From positions 2,108,001-2,172,000 of the forward strand of contig LR134390.1 of NCBI GenBank assembly GCA_900637705.1: a DNA stretch of 64,000 nucleotides, written 5' to 3'. The first letter of the stretch is position 1. Each line of letters starts with the position of its first letter. Both the position numbers and the translations under genes were made by a program. Below, piece by piece: positions 48,595-58,266 of this stretch. Below the pieces are notes generated by a model. It had not been told where the DNA came from and made no database searches. It saw nothing but the letters and a program-made list of their open reading frames with translations. The stretch comes from Fusobacterium varium (lineage in GTDB: Bacteria; Fusobacteriota; Fusobacteriia; Fusobacteriales; Fusobacteriaceae).

Positions 48595-49947
48595 TTAAAC
48601 CTCCTCATACTTAACTTCAATTTTAATATCTTCTCTAGGAACAAATATAGAACATATTGAAACTACTTCACTTACGCTCTTAGTTACTCCACCACCACCA
48701 GATGGTCCATTAGTATAAAGAGTTTCCACTTCATTTACTATTTTAGTTGCTTCTGCTTTATTGACTGTTCTTCCTGCAACTCTTAATCTCACTTCTCCTA
48801 AAACAGATGGATCACATAGTTTTCTTCCAATAGTATCTCCATAAAGAGAGTTTACTCCTAAAAGATCTATTTTTAATTCTTCAAATTTTACCCCTGTATG
48901 TTCTAATCTTTTCTTAACTACTTCTCCTGCAAGAGCTGCTTTTGCATATGCTGTAGAGCCACCATAACTTATTCCAGCATCTCCTATAAAGCAATCTCTG
49001 TAACCAATACTTACTTTTAAAGTTTTTGGTTTCTCTTTACCAGTTGCACCAGTTAATAACACTCTATCTTTTCCTATTTCTTTTAATGAAATAGTTGTAA
49101 AATCAGCTACTCCATCAGGTGTCAAATAGTTTGCTGGGTCGTGTATCTCATAAATAAGCTGTTCTTTGCAAGTATGAGTATTTACAAGTCCACCAGTTGT
49201 TTCAGTTTTAGTAATTATTACTTCTCCATTTTCACTTACTTCAGCAATTGGGAAACCTACATTCCACAAATCTTTTACTTCATTATATCCAGGTACTGCA
49301 AAATATCCTCCACACACCTGAGCTCCACATTCAAGCAAATGTCCTATCATAATACCTTTTCCAATTAAATTATGATCATTTATATCCCAGCCAAATTCAT
49401 AAATTAATGGAGCCATAAATATTGCTGGATCAGCACAACGTCCAGTTACTACTATATCTGCACCATTTTTTAAGGCTTCTACTATTCCATCAGCACCTAG
49501 ATATACATTTGCAGATATTAATTTATCCTCTATATTTTTTAAAGGTACCCCTAATTCTAATATTTCACGATCAAGGTATTTTCCAAGATGTTCTGAAATA
49601 TCATCTCCTAACACAGCTGCCAATTTAAGATTTTTTATTCCCATAGATTCTGCCATTGATTTTATTTTCTTTATAGCACTTAGAGGATTAGCTGCTCCCA
49701 TATTAGTTATTACTTTTATTTTTTTCTCTGAACATATAGGAAGTATTTTTTCAAATCTATATTCCAACAAACCATTATACCCCTTGTCTGGGTCTTTTAA
49801 TTTTTCTTGCTGAGCTATAGCTATTGTTCTTTCTGCAAGGCATTCAAAAACTATATAGTCTATATTTCCATTGAGCATCAAATCTATAGCTGGTTCTATT
49901 CTATCTCCAGCATATCCTGCCCCTGAACCTATTCTTACTTTTTTCAT
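48595..49947 (-). CDS. AtuA family protein (DUF1446)
   Basis: 450 residues. N-terminal 'RIGSGAGYAGDRIEPAIDL' and the Gly-rich 'TNGPSGGGGVTKSVSEV' near the end are typical for the AtuA family (acyclic terpene utilisation). The biochemical role is not established; some members work with acyl-CoA carboxylase genes, which are absent here. It lies between a CitMHS-type carrier and its own C-terminal partner, in an operon driven by a sigma-54 promoter. A catabolic role for a carboxylic acid imported by the carrier is inferred. Confidence 0.88.
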   Translation of the reverse strand: MKKVRIGSGAGYAGDRIEPAIDLMLNGNIDYIVFECLAERTIAIAQQEKLKDPDKGYNGLLEYRFEKILPICSEKKIKVITNMGAANPLSAIKKIKSMAESMGIKNLKLAAVLGDDISEHLGKYLDREILELGVPLKNIEDKLISANVYLGADGIVEALKNGADIVVTGRCADPAIFMAPLIYEFGWDINDHNLIGKGIMIGHLLECGAQVCGGYFAVPGYNEVKDLWNVGFPIAEVSENGEVIITKTETTGGLVNTHTCKEQLIYEIHDPANYLTPDGVADFTTISLKEIGKDRVLLTGATGKEKPKTLKVSIGYRDCFIGDAGISYGGSTAYAKAALAGEVVKKRLEHTGVKFEELKIDLLGVNSLYGDTIGRKLCDPSVLGEVRLRVAGRTVNKAEATKIVNEVETLYTNGPSGGGGVTKSVSEVVSICSIFVPREDIKIEVKYEEV

Positions 49948-49966
49948 TTTAACCTCCCGAAGTTAA

Positions 49967-51247
49967 TTATCTATATAAAGCCCCTGTTATTATTGCCACT
50001 ATAAGCATTACTATTGTAGTTAAAAACGCATATGGAATTGTTTTCTTTTGATGTTCTCCTAACTCCACTCCTGTTAATCCTACCAAAAGGAATGTTGAAG
50101 CTGTAAGTGGACTTACTGGAAATCCAGTTGTCATTTGTCCTAATATAGCTGCTCTACCAACTGCTATTGCTGAACTTCCAAACTCCTGAGCTGTAGTAGC
50201 AAGGACTGGCATTACTCCAAAATAGAATGAGTCTGGATCAAACAGTAAACTTGCTGGCATACTGATTACCCCTGTAATGACTGCCATATAGCTTCCCAAT
50301 GATTGAGGAATTGTTTTTACTATAACTGTAGACATCTCTGTTATCATTCCAGATTTTTGCATAATTCCAATAAATGCTCCTGCTGCAAATAATATACTCG
50401 CCATCATGAGAGCTGCCTTTGCATGAGCATCTACTCTTTCTTTTTGTTCTTTTACAGATGGGAAGTTTATTACTATTGAAATACAGAAGGCAATCATAAA
50501 TACAACTGTTGGTGATAATTTTCCAGATACAAGAACCACTATAGCTACTATTATTGTTAAAATATTAACAACAAAGTTTCTACTTTTTTTCTTTTCTCCA
50601 AGATTATTTGTATCAATTTCTATTTCTTCTATATTCCCTATTCTTACTTTTTCATCTCTTCCAAGTTTAAAGGCTACAAAAAGAACAAATATTATCCCTG
50701 TTAAAACTGGTATAAGTAAAGGATTGAAAAGTTCTGTTACAGGTATTTTTAAAGAAGTTGCTGCTCTGATAGTAGGTCCTCCCCATGGAAGAATATTCAT
50801 TACCCCTGCTCCTAAAGCTACTATTGTTGCTAAAGTAGTTTTTCTCATTCCTAACGCTTCATAAAGTGGAAGCATTGCTGGAACTGTTACTAGAAATGTC
50901 ACTGCTCCTGATCCATCTAAGTGAACTATCATAGATAATATTGCTGTTCCAATTGCTATTTTTATTGGATCTTTTCCTACAACTTTTAAAATTTTATCAA
51001 TGATTGGCTGGAAAGTTCCTGCATCTGTAAGAATACCAAAGAATAAAATTGCAAAGATAAACATAGTACCTGTTGGAGCTATTGATTTTACCCCATCATT
51101 AATATACTTTCCAATATTTAATCCATGACCTCCTATAAGTGCTGTGATTACAGGTACAGATATAAGTGCTACTAATGGTGACATTTTCTTTGTCATTATT
51201 ACTGCCAATAGTACAATAATCGTTATAAATCCTAAAGCTGCTACCAT
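49967..51247 (-). CDS. CitMHS-type citrate/carboxylate transporter
   Basis: 426 residues with about 12 transmembrane segments. The pattern 'VHLDGSGAVTFLVTVPAMLPL' and 'PWGGPTIRAATSL' fits CitMHS (metal-citrate:H+ symporters), and 'DPDSFYFGVMPVL' is another conserved part. It is the first gene of the operon behind the sigma-54 promoter at 51299-51314. The substrate is likely a di- or tricarboxylate; the AtuA partners suggest something other than plain citrate. Confidence 0.85.
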   Translation of the reverse strand: MVAALGFITIIVLLAVIMTKKMSPLVALISVPVITALIGGHGLNIGKYINDGVKSIAPTGTMFIFAILFFGILTDAGTFQPIIDKILKVVGKDPIKIAIGTAILSMIVHLDGSGAVTFLVTVPAMLPLYEALGMRKTTLATIVALGAGVMNILPWGGPTIRAATSLKIPVTELFNPLLIPVLTGIIFVLFVAFKLGRDEKVRIGNIEEIEIDTNNLGEKKKSRNFVVNILTIIVAIVVLVSGKLSPTVVFMIAFCISIVINFPSVKEQKERVDAHAKAALMMASILFAAGAFIGIMQKSGMITEMSTVIVKTIPQSLGSYMAVITGVISMPASLLFDPDSFYFGVMPVLATTAQEFGSSAIAVGRAAILGQMTTGFPVSPLTASTFLLVGLTGVELGEHQKKTIPYAFLTTIVMLIVAIITGALYR

Positions 51248-51298
51248 ATTTTCCTCCCTTGTTTTTATTTAATATATATCTTATTCACAATTATATTA

Positions 51299-51314
51299 AG
51301 CAATTTGTATGCCA
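51299..51314 (-). promoter_or_regulatory. Sigma-54 (-24/-12) promoter
   Basis: On the minus strand TGGCATACAAATTGCT, that is TGGCA-N6-TTGC with exactly 10 bases between the invariant GG (51313-51312) and GC (51301-51300). The start point is expected near 51288, about 40 bp upstream of the transporter ATG. rpoN and an AAA+ activator are both nearby. Confidence 0.85.
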
Positions 51315-51388
51315 TAATAAATATTTTCCATTCTTTTGCAATTTATAAGGATTTTTAAAATTTATTATAAATTATCCATATAACAAAA

Positions 51389-51525
51389 TTCTAATTTTTT
51401 AGAAATAAAAATCTGAGTGAATAGTTTTATTTCACTCAGATTAATATTTTTATATTCATAATATTCTCAAAGATTAATTTCTAATTTTTAGAAATTAATA
51501 TTGTTCTATTTCTAATTTTTTAGAA
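51389..51525 (-). promoter_or_regulatory. Three palindromic enhancer sites for the sigma-54 activator
   Basis: TTCTAATTTTTTAGAA occurs at 51389-51404 and again at 51510-51525, and a one-base shorter version TTTCTAATTTTTAGAAA at 51478-51494. The third is nested in a wider GTTCTA / TAGAAC pair (51503-51526). Relative to the predicted start near 51288 they lie about 100, 190 and 220 bp upstream, which is the classic range for bacterial enhancer-binding proteins. The adjacent activator gene is the likely binder. Confidence 0.75.
51411..51441 (-). terminator. Terminator of the activator gene
   Basis: Eleven-base perfect arms ATCTGAGTGAA / TTCACTCAGAT, followed on the minus strand by TTTTTATTTC. 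It ends the activator transcript and separates it from the sigma-54 operon; it sits between enhancer sites 1 and 2. Confidence 0.85.
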
Positions 51526-51531
51526 CAGCAT

Positions 51532-52872
51532 CTATTTTTCAAGTTTATTGTATAAAGTAGCAAGAGAAATTTCCAGTGCTTTAGCTGCTTTTTTCTTTCC
51601 TTCTACACTATCACCATATATTTCTATTACTTTTTTTAAATAACTCTTTTCTGCTTCTTTGACTACTTCACTAAGAGGAGATATATTATCATTTTCTTTA
51701 AGATTCTTTTTTATGGCTATTGGAAGATGCTCAGCTTTTATCTCGTTTCCTTCAACCATATTAAATGTAAATTCAATAATATTTTTTAACTCTCTAATAT
51801 TTCCCGGCCAGTCATATTCTTTTAAGACCTTTAAAGCATTCTCATTTAATTTTACTTCTTTTTTATATTTTATAGATAAATCCAAAAGAAATTTTTCAGC
51901 TATTGATTTTATATCATTCTTCTTTTCTCTCAACGGAAGTATGGATAAAGGCATTATTGCTATCCTATAATAAAGATCTCTTCTAAAAGTATTATCTTGT
52001 ATCATCTTTTCTAAGTTTTTATTGGTAGCACAAATCAACCTCACATCTATTGGTATCTCTTTTGAGCCTCCAATTTTCCTTATACTTTTTTCCTGAAGTA
52101 CTCTAAGAAGTTTCCCCTGTAATCCGTATTCAAGCTCCCCTATTTCATCTAAAAATAAAGTCCCTCCCTGTGCAAGTTGGAATAATCCTGTTTTTCCGTT
52201 TTTCTTTGCTCCAGTAAAAGCTCCTTCTTCATAGCCAAAAAGTTCGCTCTCTATGAGATTCTTTTCAAAAGAAGCGCAATTTACAGGAATAAATGGAAAA
52301 TCTTTTCTTGGACTTAAATTATGTATTGCACTTGCATAAAGTTCCTTTCCTGTCCCACTCTCTCCAGTTATCAATACATTAGAATCAGCAAGGGCTATTC
52401 TCTTAGCAAAATCTTTTACTTCTACACTTTTTTCATCTACAGCAATGATATCATCAAAACTATATTTTCCATTTCCTAATGTTTTTACATGCTCTTTTAA
52501 GTTTTGAATTATTATTTTAGAAAGATTAAGTTTTTCTGTAAGCTTATAGATATCTACCAATTCATTAAGAAGAGATATTCCTCCTATAACTTTCCCCTCT
52601 TCATAAATAGGTACCATATTTACAAGGTATTCTACTTCCCCCATCTTTCTGTGAGCTCCCAGTTCCATTTTTTCATTTTTCACTACATTTGTAAGTCTGC
52701 TTCCAGGACGTACTTCAGAAAGATATCTTCCTATTATATTTTTTTCTTCAACTTTTGTAATTCTTGTATAAGCTGGGTTTATATATCTTACTATCCCTTC
52801 CTTATCTATTATAAGTATTCCATCATACAGTGAATCAAATATAAGTTTTGCATGTCCTGTTATTTTTATCAT
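51532..52872 (-). CDS. Sigma-54-dependent activator with PAS domain
   Basis: 446 residues from ATG 52872 (GGAGAA upstream; a weaker start at 52884 is possible). A PAS domain is at residues ~10-115 ('YDGILIIDKEGIVRYINPAY'). The AAA+ domain follows with Walker A 'LITGESGTGKELYASAI', the sigma-54 contact loop GAFTGA ('EEGAFTGAKKNGKTG') and Walker B 'GGTLFLDEIGEL'. A Fis-type helix-turn-helix is at the C-terminus ('KKKAAKALEISLATLYNKL'). It has no receiver domain, so it senses a ligand directly. It is transcribed just upstream of the sigma-54 operon. Confidence 0.95.
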   Translation of the reverse strand: MIKITGHAKLIFDSLYDGILIIDKEGIVRYINPAYTRITKVEEKNIIGRYLSEVRPGSRLTNVVKNEKMELGAHRKMGEVEYLVNMVPIYEEGKVIGGISLLNELVDIYKLTEKLNLSKIIIQNLKEHVKTLGNGKYSFDDIIAVDEKSVEVKDFAKRIALADSNVLITGESGTGKELYASAIHNLSPRKDFPFIPVNCASFEKNLIESELFGYEEGAFTGAKKNGKTGLFQLAQGGTLFLDEIGELEYGLQGKLLRVLQEKSIRKIGGSKEIPIDVRLICATNKNLEKMIQDNTFRRDLYYRIAIMPLSILPLREKKNDIKSIAEKFLLDLSIKYKKEVKLNENALKVLKEYDWPGNIRELKNIIEFTFNMVEGNEIKAEHLPIAIKKNLKENDNISPLSEVVKEAEKSYLKKVIEIYGDSVEGKKKAAKALEISLATLYNKLEK

Positions 52873-52873
52873 A

Positions 52874-53671
52874 TTATTCTCCATTCCATATTTTCAAACT
52901 TTTATATCTCAATTCAAGCTTTTCTTCTGGAGTTTTTTTCCAGTAACCTTCATATAATCCCCCTTCCCAATCCCCATACATTGGATTAGGAAACACTATA
53001 TATTTAACTCCATATTTATCCTTAATTTTATCTACATATTCACTTCTTTCATTATTATTTTTCCCTCTAACTTCAGAATCAAAATCATTTAGATTATCTC
53101 CAAGAAGCATTACTATTTCATATCCATTTTTCTCTATCTGCTCTCTTCTTCCTTTTTTATCAGAACTCTCTTTCACTAATAAAAGTGTTTCTTCTGTTAC
53201 CTCTGGAAATCCTAAAGCTATTAAGTTTTCTTTTATTGCATCAAATTCTTTTTGTGAACGGTTGGATATATAGAACATCTTCCCGCCATTATCATTTATA
53301 TATTTAGAAAATTCAACTGCCCCTGGTACAGCCTCTGCTTCTTTTGCCTGAGCCCATTTATGCCAAGCTTCTGAACTGTATGTCACCCCATTTTTTATCT
53401 GCCAGCCTGCCATCTTTCCATTATCTATCAACGTTTCATCAAGATCAGCCACTACTGCTTTTACTTTTCCCTCTTTTATTTTCATATTATCAAAAGACAG
53501 CTTTGCTGTATTAAAAGCCTGATATACCAATGCTCTATACTCTCCCGACTGCTGCATCCAAATAGTTCCAAGCATCATTTGTTCAGTAAGTCTTTTATTT
53601 ACATCATTATTTGATTCCTTTCCAAATAAAAAACTTGTAACTATAAATAATCCCAAAATTATTTTTTTCAA
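52874..53671 (-). CDS. P4-type acid phosphatase / 5'-nucleotidase (HAD superfamily)
   Basis: 265 residues. HAD motif I 'VVADLDETLIDN' and motif IV 'MLLGDNLNDFDSE' are typical of the e(P4) class B/C acid phosphatases that dephosphorylate NMN and other nucleotides outside the cytoplasm. The N-terminus 'MKKIILGLFIVTSFLFGKES' is a signal peptide, but there is no Cys in the whole protein, so it cannot be a lipoprotein as e(P4) of Haemophilus is. It should be a soluble periplasmic enzyme. It is just upstream of the activator gene on the same strand. Confidence 0.9.
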   Translation of the reverse strand: MKKIILGLFIVTSFLFGKESNNDVNKRLTEQMMLGTIWMQQSGEYRALVYQAFNTAKLSFDNMKIKEGKVKAVVADLDETLIDNGKMAGWQIKNGVTYSSEAWHKWAQAKEAEAVPGAVEFSKYINDNGGKMFYISNRSQKEFDAIKENLIALGFPEVTEETLLLVKESSDKKGRREQIEKNGYEIVMLLGDNLNDFDSEVRGKNNNERSEYVDKIKDKYGVKYIVFPNPMYGDWEGGLYEGYWKKTPEEKLELRYKSLKIWNGE

Positions 53672-53854
53672 TTTTGTTCCTCCAATTTATATAATTTTCT
53701 ATATTAATTATACTATAAAGAATCTCTTATTTCAAAAATACATTTTCCTCATCAATAAAAAAATGACCCCAATGAGAAATATATTTTCAAAATTTCATTA
53801 ATCAAAAATCTTAAAATTTAATCCCTCTTTAAAGCCATTCTTTTTTCTGTTATT

Positions 53855-55480
53855 TTATATATTATAAACTTCTATAATATTAAAAATATGATCTCTTACT
53901 CTTCTGTAATGGTTTAAAATATCCATATAACTTGTAGTCAACATAGCTATCGGATTTTCTTGTCCTCCATCTTTAAGGTGTATATGTTTTGCTTCTCTAT
54001 ATTTTTCAGTTATCCTATTAGCTTTAATTATTCCTTTCATAAACATCTCACGATTTTTTAACGCATAAGCTGTATTTACATTTCTAAACAATTCTCTTGT
54101 TTCTTCATTAAATTCCTTCAATGTAGTTTTTTCATCTTCGGTAAGGCTTATTGAATTATCTTGAAGCTTTTTAAGTGAATTAGTTACTCTCATTAAATAA
54201 TCGCTAATAGTTTCATATTCATCACATACTTCAAGATTATTTCTAGTATCCATTTTCATTTTATCTGTTATATTTTTATTTAAAATCACAAAGTTCGCAT
54301 CTGTTATTTCCTTCTGAAAAAGATCCAAGTCATCTTCTATCTTTCTCATTTGAGCTACTCTTTCTGGCGTGATAAATTCATTATTAGCATAGATGTTATC
54401 CAAAGTACTAAACATTTCTTCAATATATTTTCCCATTGTAAGTATCTCTGTTTTCGTCTGCCCTACAACAACACTTGGTGTTTTAAGCATAAGAAAATCA
54501 ATTTTAGTAACTCTTTCATCTTTTTTCCCATCATCTTTTACTATTTTATTTAAAAGATCGGCCATAACCCCTATAAAAGGAGTGAATAACAATACATTTG
54601 TCACATTGAACATTGTATGAGCTGTTGCTATTGCCATAGTTATATTAGCTTCTGGACTTCCAAAATTTGAGAGAAATTTTAGATAATATGGAAATACTGC
54701 TGTTACCCATATAACTCCCAAAGTGTTTATGATAGTATGAGCATAAGCAGCCCTTTTAGCATTTACATTTGCATTTAATGTAGCCAGTATAGCAGTTATT
54801 GTAGTTCCAACATTTTCTCCTAGAACTAAAGCAACTGCTGTAGGATAATCAATAAGCCCTTGAACTGCAAGAGTTATTGTAATACCAAGGGTAGCAGATG
54901 AAGATTGAACTATAGCTGTAATTAATGCTCCCACTGCTGCAACTTTTATTACTCCAAAATATGTATCAGCAGAAAACATATGAAACATACTTACAAATTC
55001 TGGCATACTTCTAACAGGTTTCAATCCATTACTCATTAATTGAAGCCCTAAAAAAATCATTCCAAGACCCATAAAAGTAAGAGCCTTTGTTTTTGCCCTG
55101 TCCCCTTTTAAAAAAATATACAATATAGCCCCTGCTCCAACAATTGGCAGACCATATTTTCCTATATTCAATACAAGTATCCACCCTGTTACTGTTGTTC
55201 CTATATTAGCTCCAAATATTACTCCAAGAGCCTGTTTAAGTGTTAGCAACGAAGCATTTACAAATCCAATTGTCATAACAGTACTCACTGATGATGACTG
55301 AACCAGCATAGTCACTCCTATTCCCATTAATATAGCCACAACTCTGTTTGTTGTAAGAAGTGCAAGAATTTTTTTCAGTCTTTGCCCTGCCAGTTTCTGC
55401 ATTCCTGATGACATGCTGTCCATTCCATAAAGAAATATCCCCAATCCTCCAAGAACATTAAAAATGATATCTAAATACAT
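53855..55480 (-). CDS. Na/Pi cotransporter family protein with PhoU-like tail
   Basis: 541 residues. The NptA/PNaS repeats each contain the QSSS signature ('TMLVQSSSVSTVMTIGF' and 'TAIVQSSSATLGITITL') and 'GANIGTTVT' / 'GENVGTTIT'. Residues ~330-541 are soluble and helical, like PhoU. It exports or imports phosphate with Na+. The upstream region carries TTTACA/TTAACA repeats every 11 bp (55548-55577), much like a PHO box. The start ATG has AGGAGGAA. Confidence 0.93.
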   Translation of the reverse strand: MYLDIIFNVLGGLGIFLYGMDSMSSGMQKLAGQRLKKILALLTTNRVVAILMGIGVTMLVQSSSVSTVMTIGFVNASLLTLKQALGVIFGANIGTTVTGWILVLNIGKYGLPIVGAGAILYIFLKGDRAKTKALTFMGLGMIFLGLQLMSNGLKPVRSMPEFVSMFHMFSADTYFGVIKVAAVGALITAIVQSSSATLGITITLAVQGLIDYPTAVALVLGENVGTTITAILATLNANVNAKRAAYAHTIINTLGVIWVTAVFPYYLKFLSNFGSPEANITMAIATAHTMFNVTNVLLFTPFIGVMADLLNKIVKDDGKKDERVTKIDFLMLKTPSVVVGQTKTEILTMGKYIEEMFSTLDNIYANNEFITPERVAQMRKIEDDLDLFQKEITDANFVILNKNITDKMKMDTRNNLEVCDEYETISDYLMRVTNSLKKLQDNSISLTEDEKTTLKEFNEETRELFRNVNTAYALKNREMFMKGIIKANRITEKYREAKHIHLKDGGQENPIAMLTTSYMDILNHYRRVRDHIFNIIEVYNI

Positions 55481-55547
55481 TCTTCCTCCTAAATTTTAAT
55501 AAACATCTTCAATCGAAAAATATATTATCATTTTAATGTTATTCTAT

Positions 55548-55677
55548 TGTTAATTTTGTGTAAAAATTGTGTAAAAAATATTATTTCCATTTAATCCTTT
55601 ATTTTTACTGGATTTAAAAAGAATAGTTTTATAAAAATTTTATATTTTTTCAAAAATTAACGTAAAAATTCTGTAAA
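55548..55677 (-). promoter_or_regulatory. PHO-box-like 11-bp-spaced hexamers
   Basis: On the minus strand the hexamers TTTACA (55677-55672) and TTTACG (55666-55661) form one pair; TTTACA or TTACAC-like (55575-55570), TTTACA-like (55564-55559) and TTAACA (55553-55548) form a second set with an exact 11-bp period. The PhoP box of Gram-positives consists of TT(A/T/C)ACA repeats with about 5-bp spacers. The near set ends 67 bp before the ATG of the Na/Pi cotransporter. A hairpin (AAAAAG / CTTTTT, 55675-55716) follows the far set. Regulator identity is inferred. Confidence 0.6.
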
Positions 55678-55815
55678 AAGACAGAGATAGAATTTTATTT
55701 CTGTTTTCTGCCTTTTTAAATATTTTATTTTTATTTATAATGTTTTCAAAAAACAGCAATAGTTTTTTAGCTCATGGTTAAAAATTTGATTTATAAATTT
55801 TTTAGTAATAAAAAA

Positions 55816-55844
55816 GAATGATATGAAAATAAATTCACACCATC
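55816..55844 (-). terminator. Terminator of the S9 peptidase gene
   Basis: On the minus strand GATGGTGTGAA pairs, with G-U pairs, with TTCATATCATTC, followed by TTTTTTATT. Confidence 0.7.
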
Positions 55845-55871
55845 CTTTAATACTTTTATTAAAATTTTAAA

Positions 55872-57853
55872 CTAATCTTTCAAATATTTTTCAAACCAGT
55901 TAGTCATTTCTTCAAGTCTTCTTACTCTATGTTTTGGTTTTCCACTTCTTGAAAGTTCATGATTCTCTCCTCTGAACATACAAAGTCTAGCTTCTACACC
56001 ATGATATTTTAAAGCTGTAAACATTTGTATTCCTTCAGCAAGCCAGCATCTATAGTCTTCTTCTGAATGAATAAACAATGTAGGTGTTTTAACCTTATCA
56101 GCATATTTCATTGGTGAATGCCACCACAATTTCTCCTGATTTATCCAAGGAGTTGAAGCATTCTGATCTGCGTTAAAATAATATCCAATATCTGTAGTTC
56201 CAAATTTAGATATCCAGTTGGCTATACTTCTTTGAGAAGCAGCACATCTAAATCTATCTGTATGTCCGATTATCCAGTTAGTCATATATCCACCATATGA
56301 CCCCCCTGTTACTCCTATTCTGTCTGCTTTAATTGGATATTTTTCCAATACTACATCTGTAAATTTCATTAAATCATCATAATCAATAGTTCCGTATTTT
56401 CCTCTGATATCAGCAAAAGCATTTCCTCTACCATCTCCACCACGAGGATTACAGAAAAATACAAAGTATCCCATATTTGCCCAAACCTGCATTTCATGAT
56501 AAAAAACTTCTCCAAATACAGTTTTTGGTCCTCCATGAATATCTAAAATAGCTGGATATGTTTTTGTTTCATCATAGTCTACAGGTTTTAATACCCAACC
56601 TTCTATTTCTATTCCATCATTTACAAAATTACATTTTTCAGGAATAGATATTTTTTATCTGTATATATATTTTCATTAAATTTAGTAATTTGAGTTTCTT
56701 CTCCATCTTTTAAACTATATATTTCTTGAAGTTTGATCCCTCTAAGTCCAGCAAAAAGAATTTCATTTCCATGCACATCATATACATCTACTGATCCATC
56801 AGCTTTAGTAAGCACTGTTTCATTTCCAGCAAGGTCTATGGTATTCAAAAAAGAATCTTTAAATACAGTAGTTGGGAAATACAATTTTCCATTAGCTACT
56901 CTATAACTTTTTCCTCCTCCATATCTACAATCTGAACCAACAGTATTTGCCATCCATGTATCATGTTTTTTCAATAATTCAACTTTTCCATTTTTAATGA
57001 TATAAAAACTAGGATTTTGATTCATTCCATATTCTTTACAATCATTTAAGGCACATATAACTGTATCTTCTAAAAATTCAGCAAAAGTTACTCTGAAGTT
57101 AGCATCTATTGGAAGAAGAGTTTCTGTTGTTTTAGAAGCTATATCATAACAAAATATTCCTTCTCTCTGCTCTAATTTTCCTTCAAATAAATTTCCAACA
57201 TAAAGTACTTTTCCATCTTTGTATGAGAAATATGTTACAACTGTATGTTCACAACTCAATGGTGTAACTTCATTAGAAATTCTATTATACAGATAAAGTC
57301 TATTTCTTTTCTGATTAGTAAATCCTCCACCATTGCTCCAGAAAGGAATTTCGTCAAGAACTTCATAATCTTTCTCCTCTTTTAACTTTGCAACAGCTTT
57401 ACTTCTTTCTTCTCCAGTTAGCTCATTTAAATTGATTCCATAATTATCATATTGAGCAGTGAGAACAAAATTATCTTTATCTATCATTTTTATAGAAGTA
57501 ACCAAAAGAGGAATCTGCATATATTTATCAGCTTCTCCTCCATTGATATCTATTGAATAGTAAGCAGTCCATTTTTCCCCTTGACTAACTTTTTCTCTTA
57601 ATTTAGCATCTCTCGAAGCTGGAAAAATAATTGTTGAGTTATCTATCCATAAGAATGACTTTTCTTCATTTAAAGAAGTCAGCTTAGAATATTTTTTAGT
57701 TTTATTGTTTAGAAGCCAGATATTAGATTGATAATTGTTATCATCATAATTTGTAGTGTGTACTACAAAACCTGCATTTTCCCCATTTGGTGAAAATTCA
57801 AGATTAGAAAGATACTTGTAGTCTAAAAAATCTTTTAATTTTAGGTTTTCCAT
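55872..57853 (-). pseudogene. S9 family (prolyl oligopeptidase-type) peptidase, frame broken at an A6 run
   Basis: Both frames together encode about 660 residues. The N-terminal part (57853 to 56621) is the beta-propeller. The C-terminal part is the alpha/beta hydrolase domain with the Ser nucleophile in 'GVTGGSYGGYMTNW', Asp in 'HSEEDYRCW' and His in 'RGENHELSRSG'. The break is in T6 56651-56656 (A6 on the coding strand); with seven A the reading continues as 'DKKISIPEKCNF...' into the hydrolase. It cleaves peptides or acylated amino acids. As written only the propeller would be made; a sequencing error is the simpler explanation. The start ATG has GGAGG. Confidence 0.88.
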
Positions 57854-58266
57854 TTGTGTGCCTCCATTATTTTAATAGATTAGTGTCTGAATTACCTAAT
57901 ATTATATATTAGATTTAGTGACTTTACAATTTATTATTTAGAAATTTAAGATGTTTTTTTATTTGCATAAATTTAATTTTTAACAGTATTTTTTTCATTT
58001 TAAAGATATAATTATTTATTTCTTTATGATCAATTTTTTCCATTTTTTATTCCTTTCAAATATAATAAAAAAATTCAAAATAGCAAGATAATAATTTTAA
58101 TGTTATACTCTTAATATGAAAAAGAAAATGTAATTTTAAAGTCAGCAATAAAAACCTTAATAAATTAAGCTGAAATAAAATAAATTTATTCTTTATTTTC
58201 AAATAATAATATATAATCTTTATAGATATAAAACTTTTAGAAAATTTATACTTAGTAGGAGATAAT
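57854..58266. other. Divergent intergenic region between S9 peptidase and smc
   Basis: 413 bp, about 80 percent AT. On the minus strand a promoter for the peptidase: TTGTAA (57929-57924), 17 bp, TATAAT (57906-57901). On the plus strand a likely smc promoter: TATAAT at 58212-58217 with a weak -35 (TTCTTT at 58189-58194). A frame from 58056 to 58346 on the minus strand is a low-complexity artefact. Nothing else recognised. Confidence 0.5.

Larger units (their letters stand above)
55481..55871. other. Intergenic region upstream of the Na/Pi gene
   Basis: 391 bp between the Na/Pi cotransporter start and the S9 peptidase end, both minus strand. It holds the PHO-box-like repeats, an imperfect hairpin at 55675-55717 (arms AAAAAG..CAGA..AGAA / TTCT..TCTG..CTTTTT) and the terminator of the peptidase at 55816-55844. 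No reading frame is credible. Confidence 0.6.
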
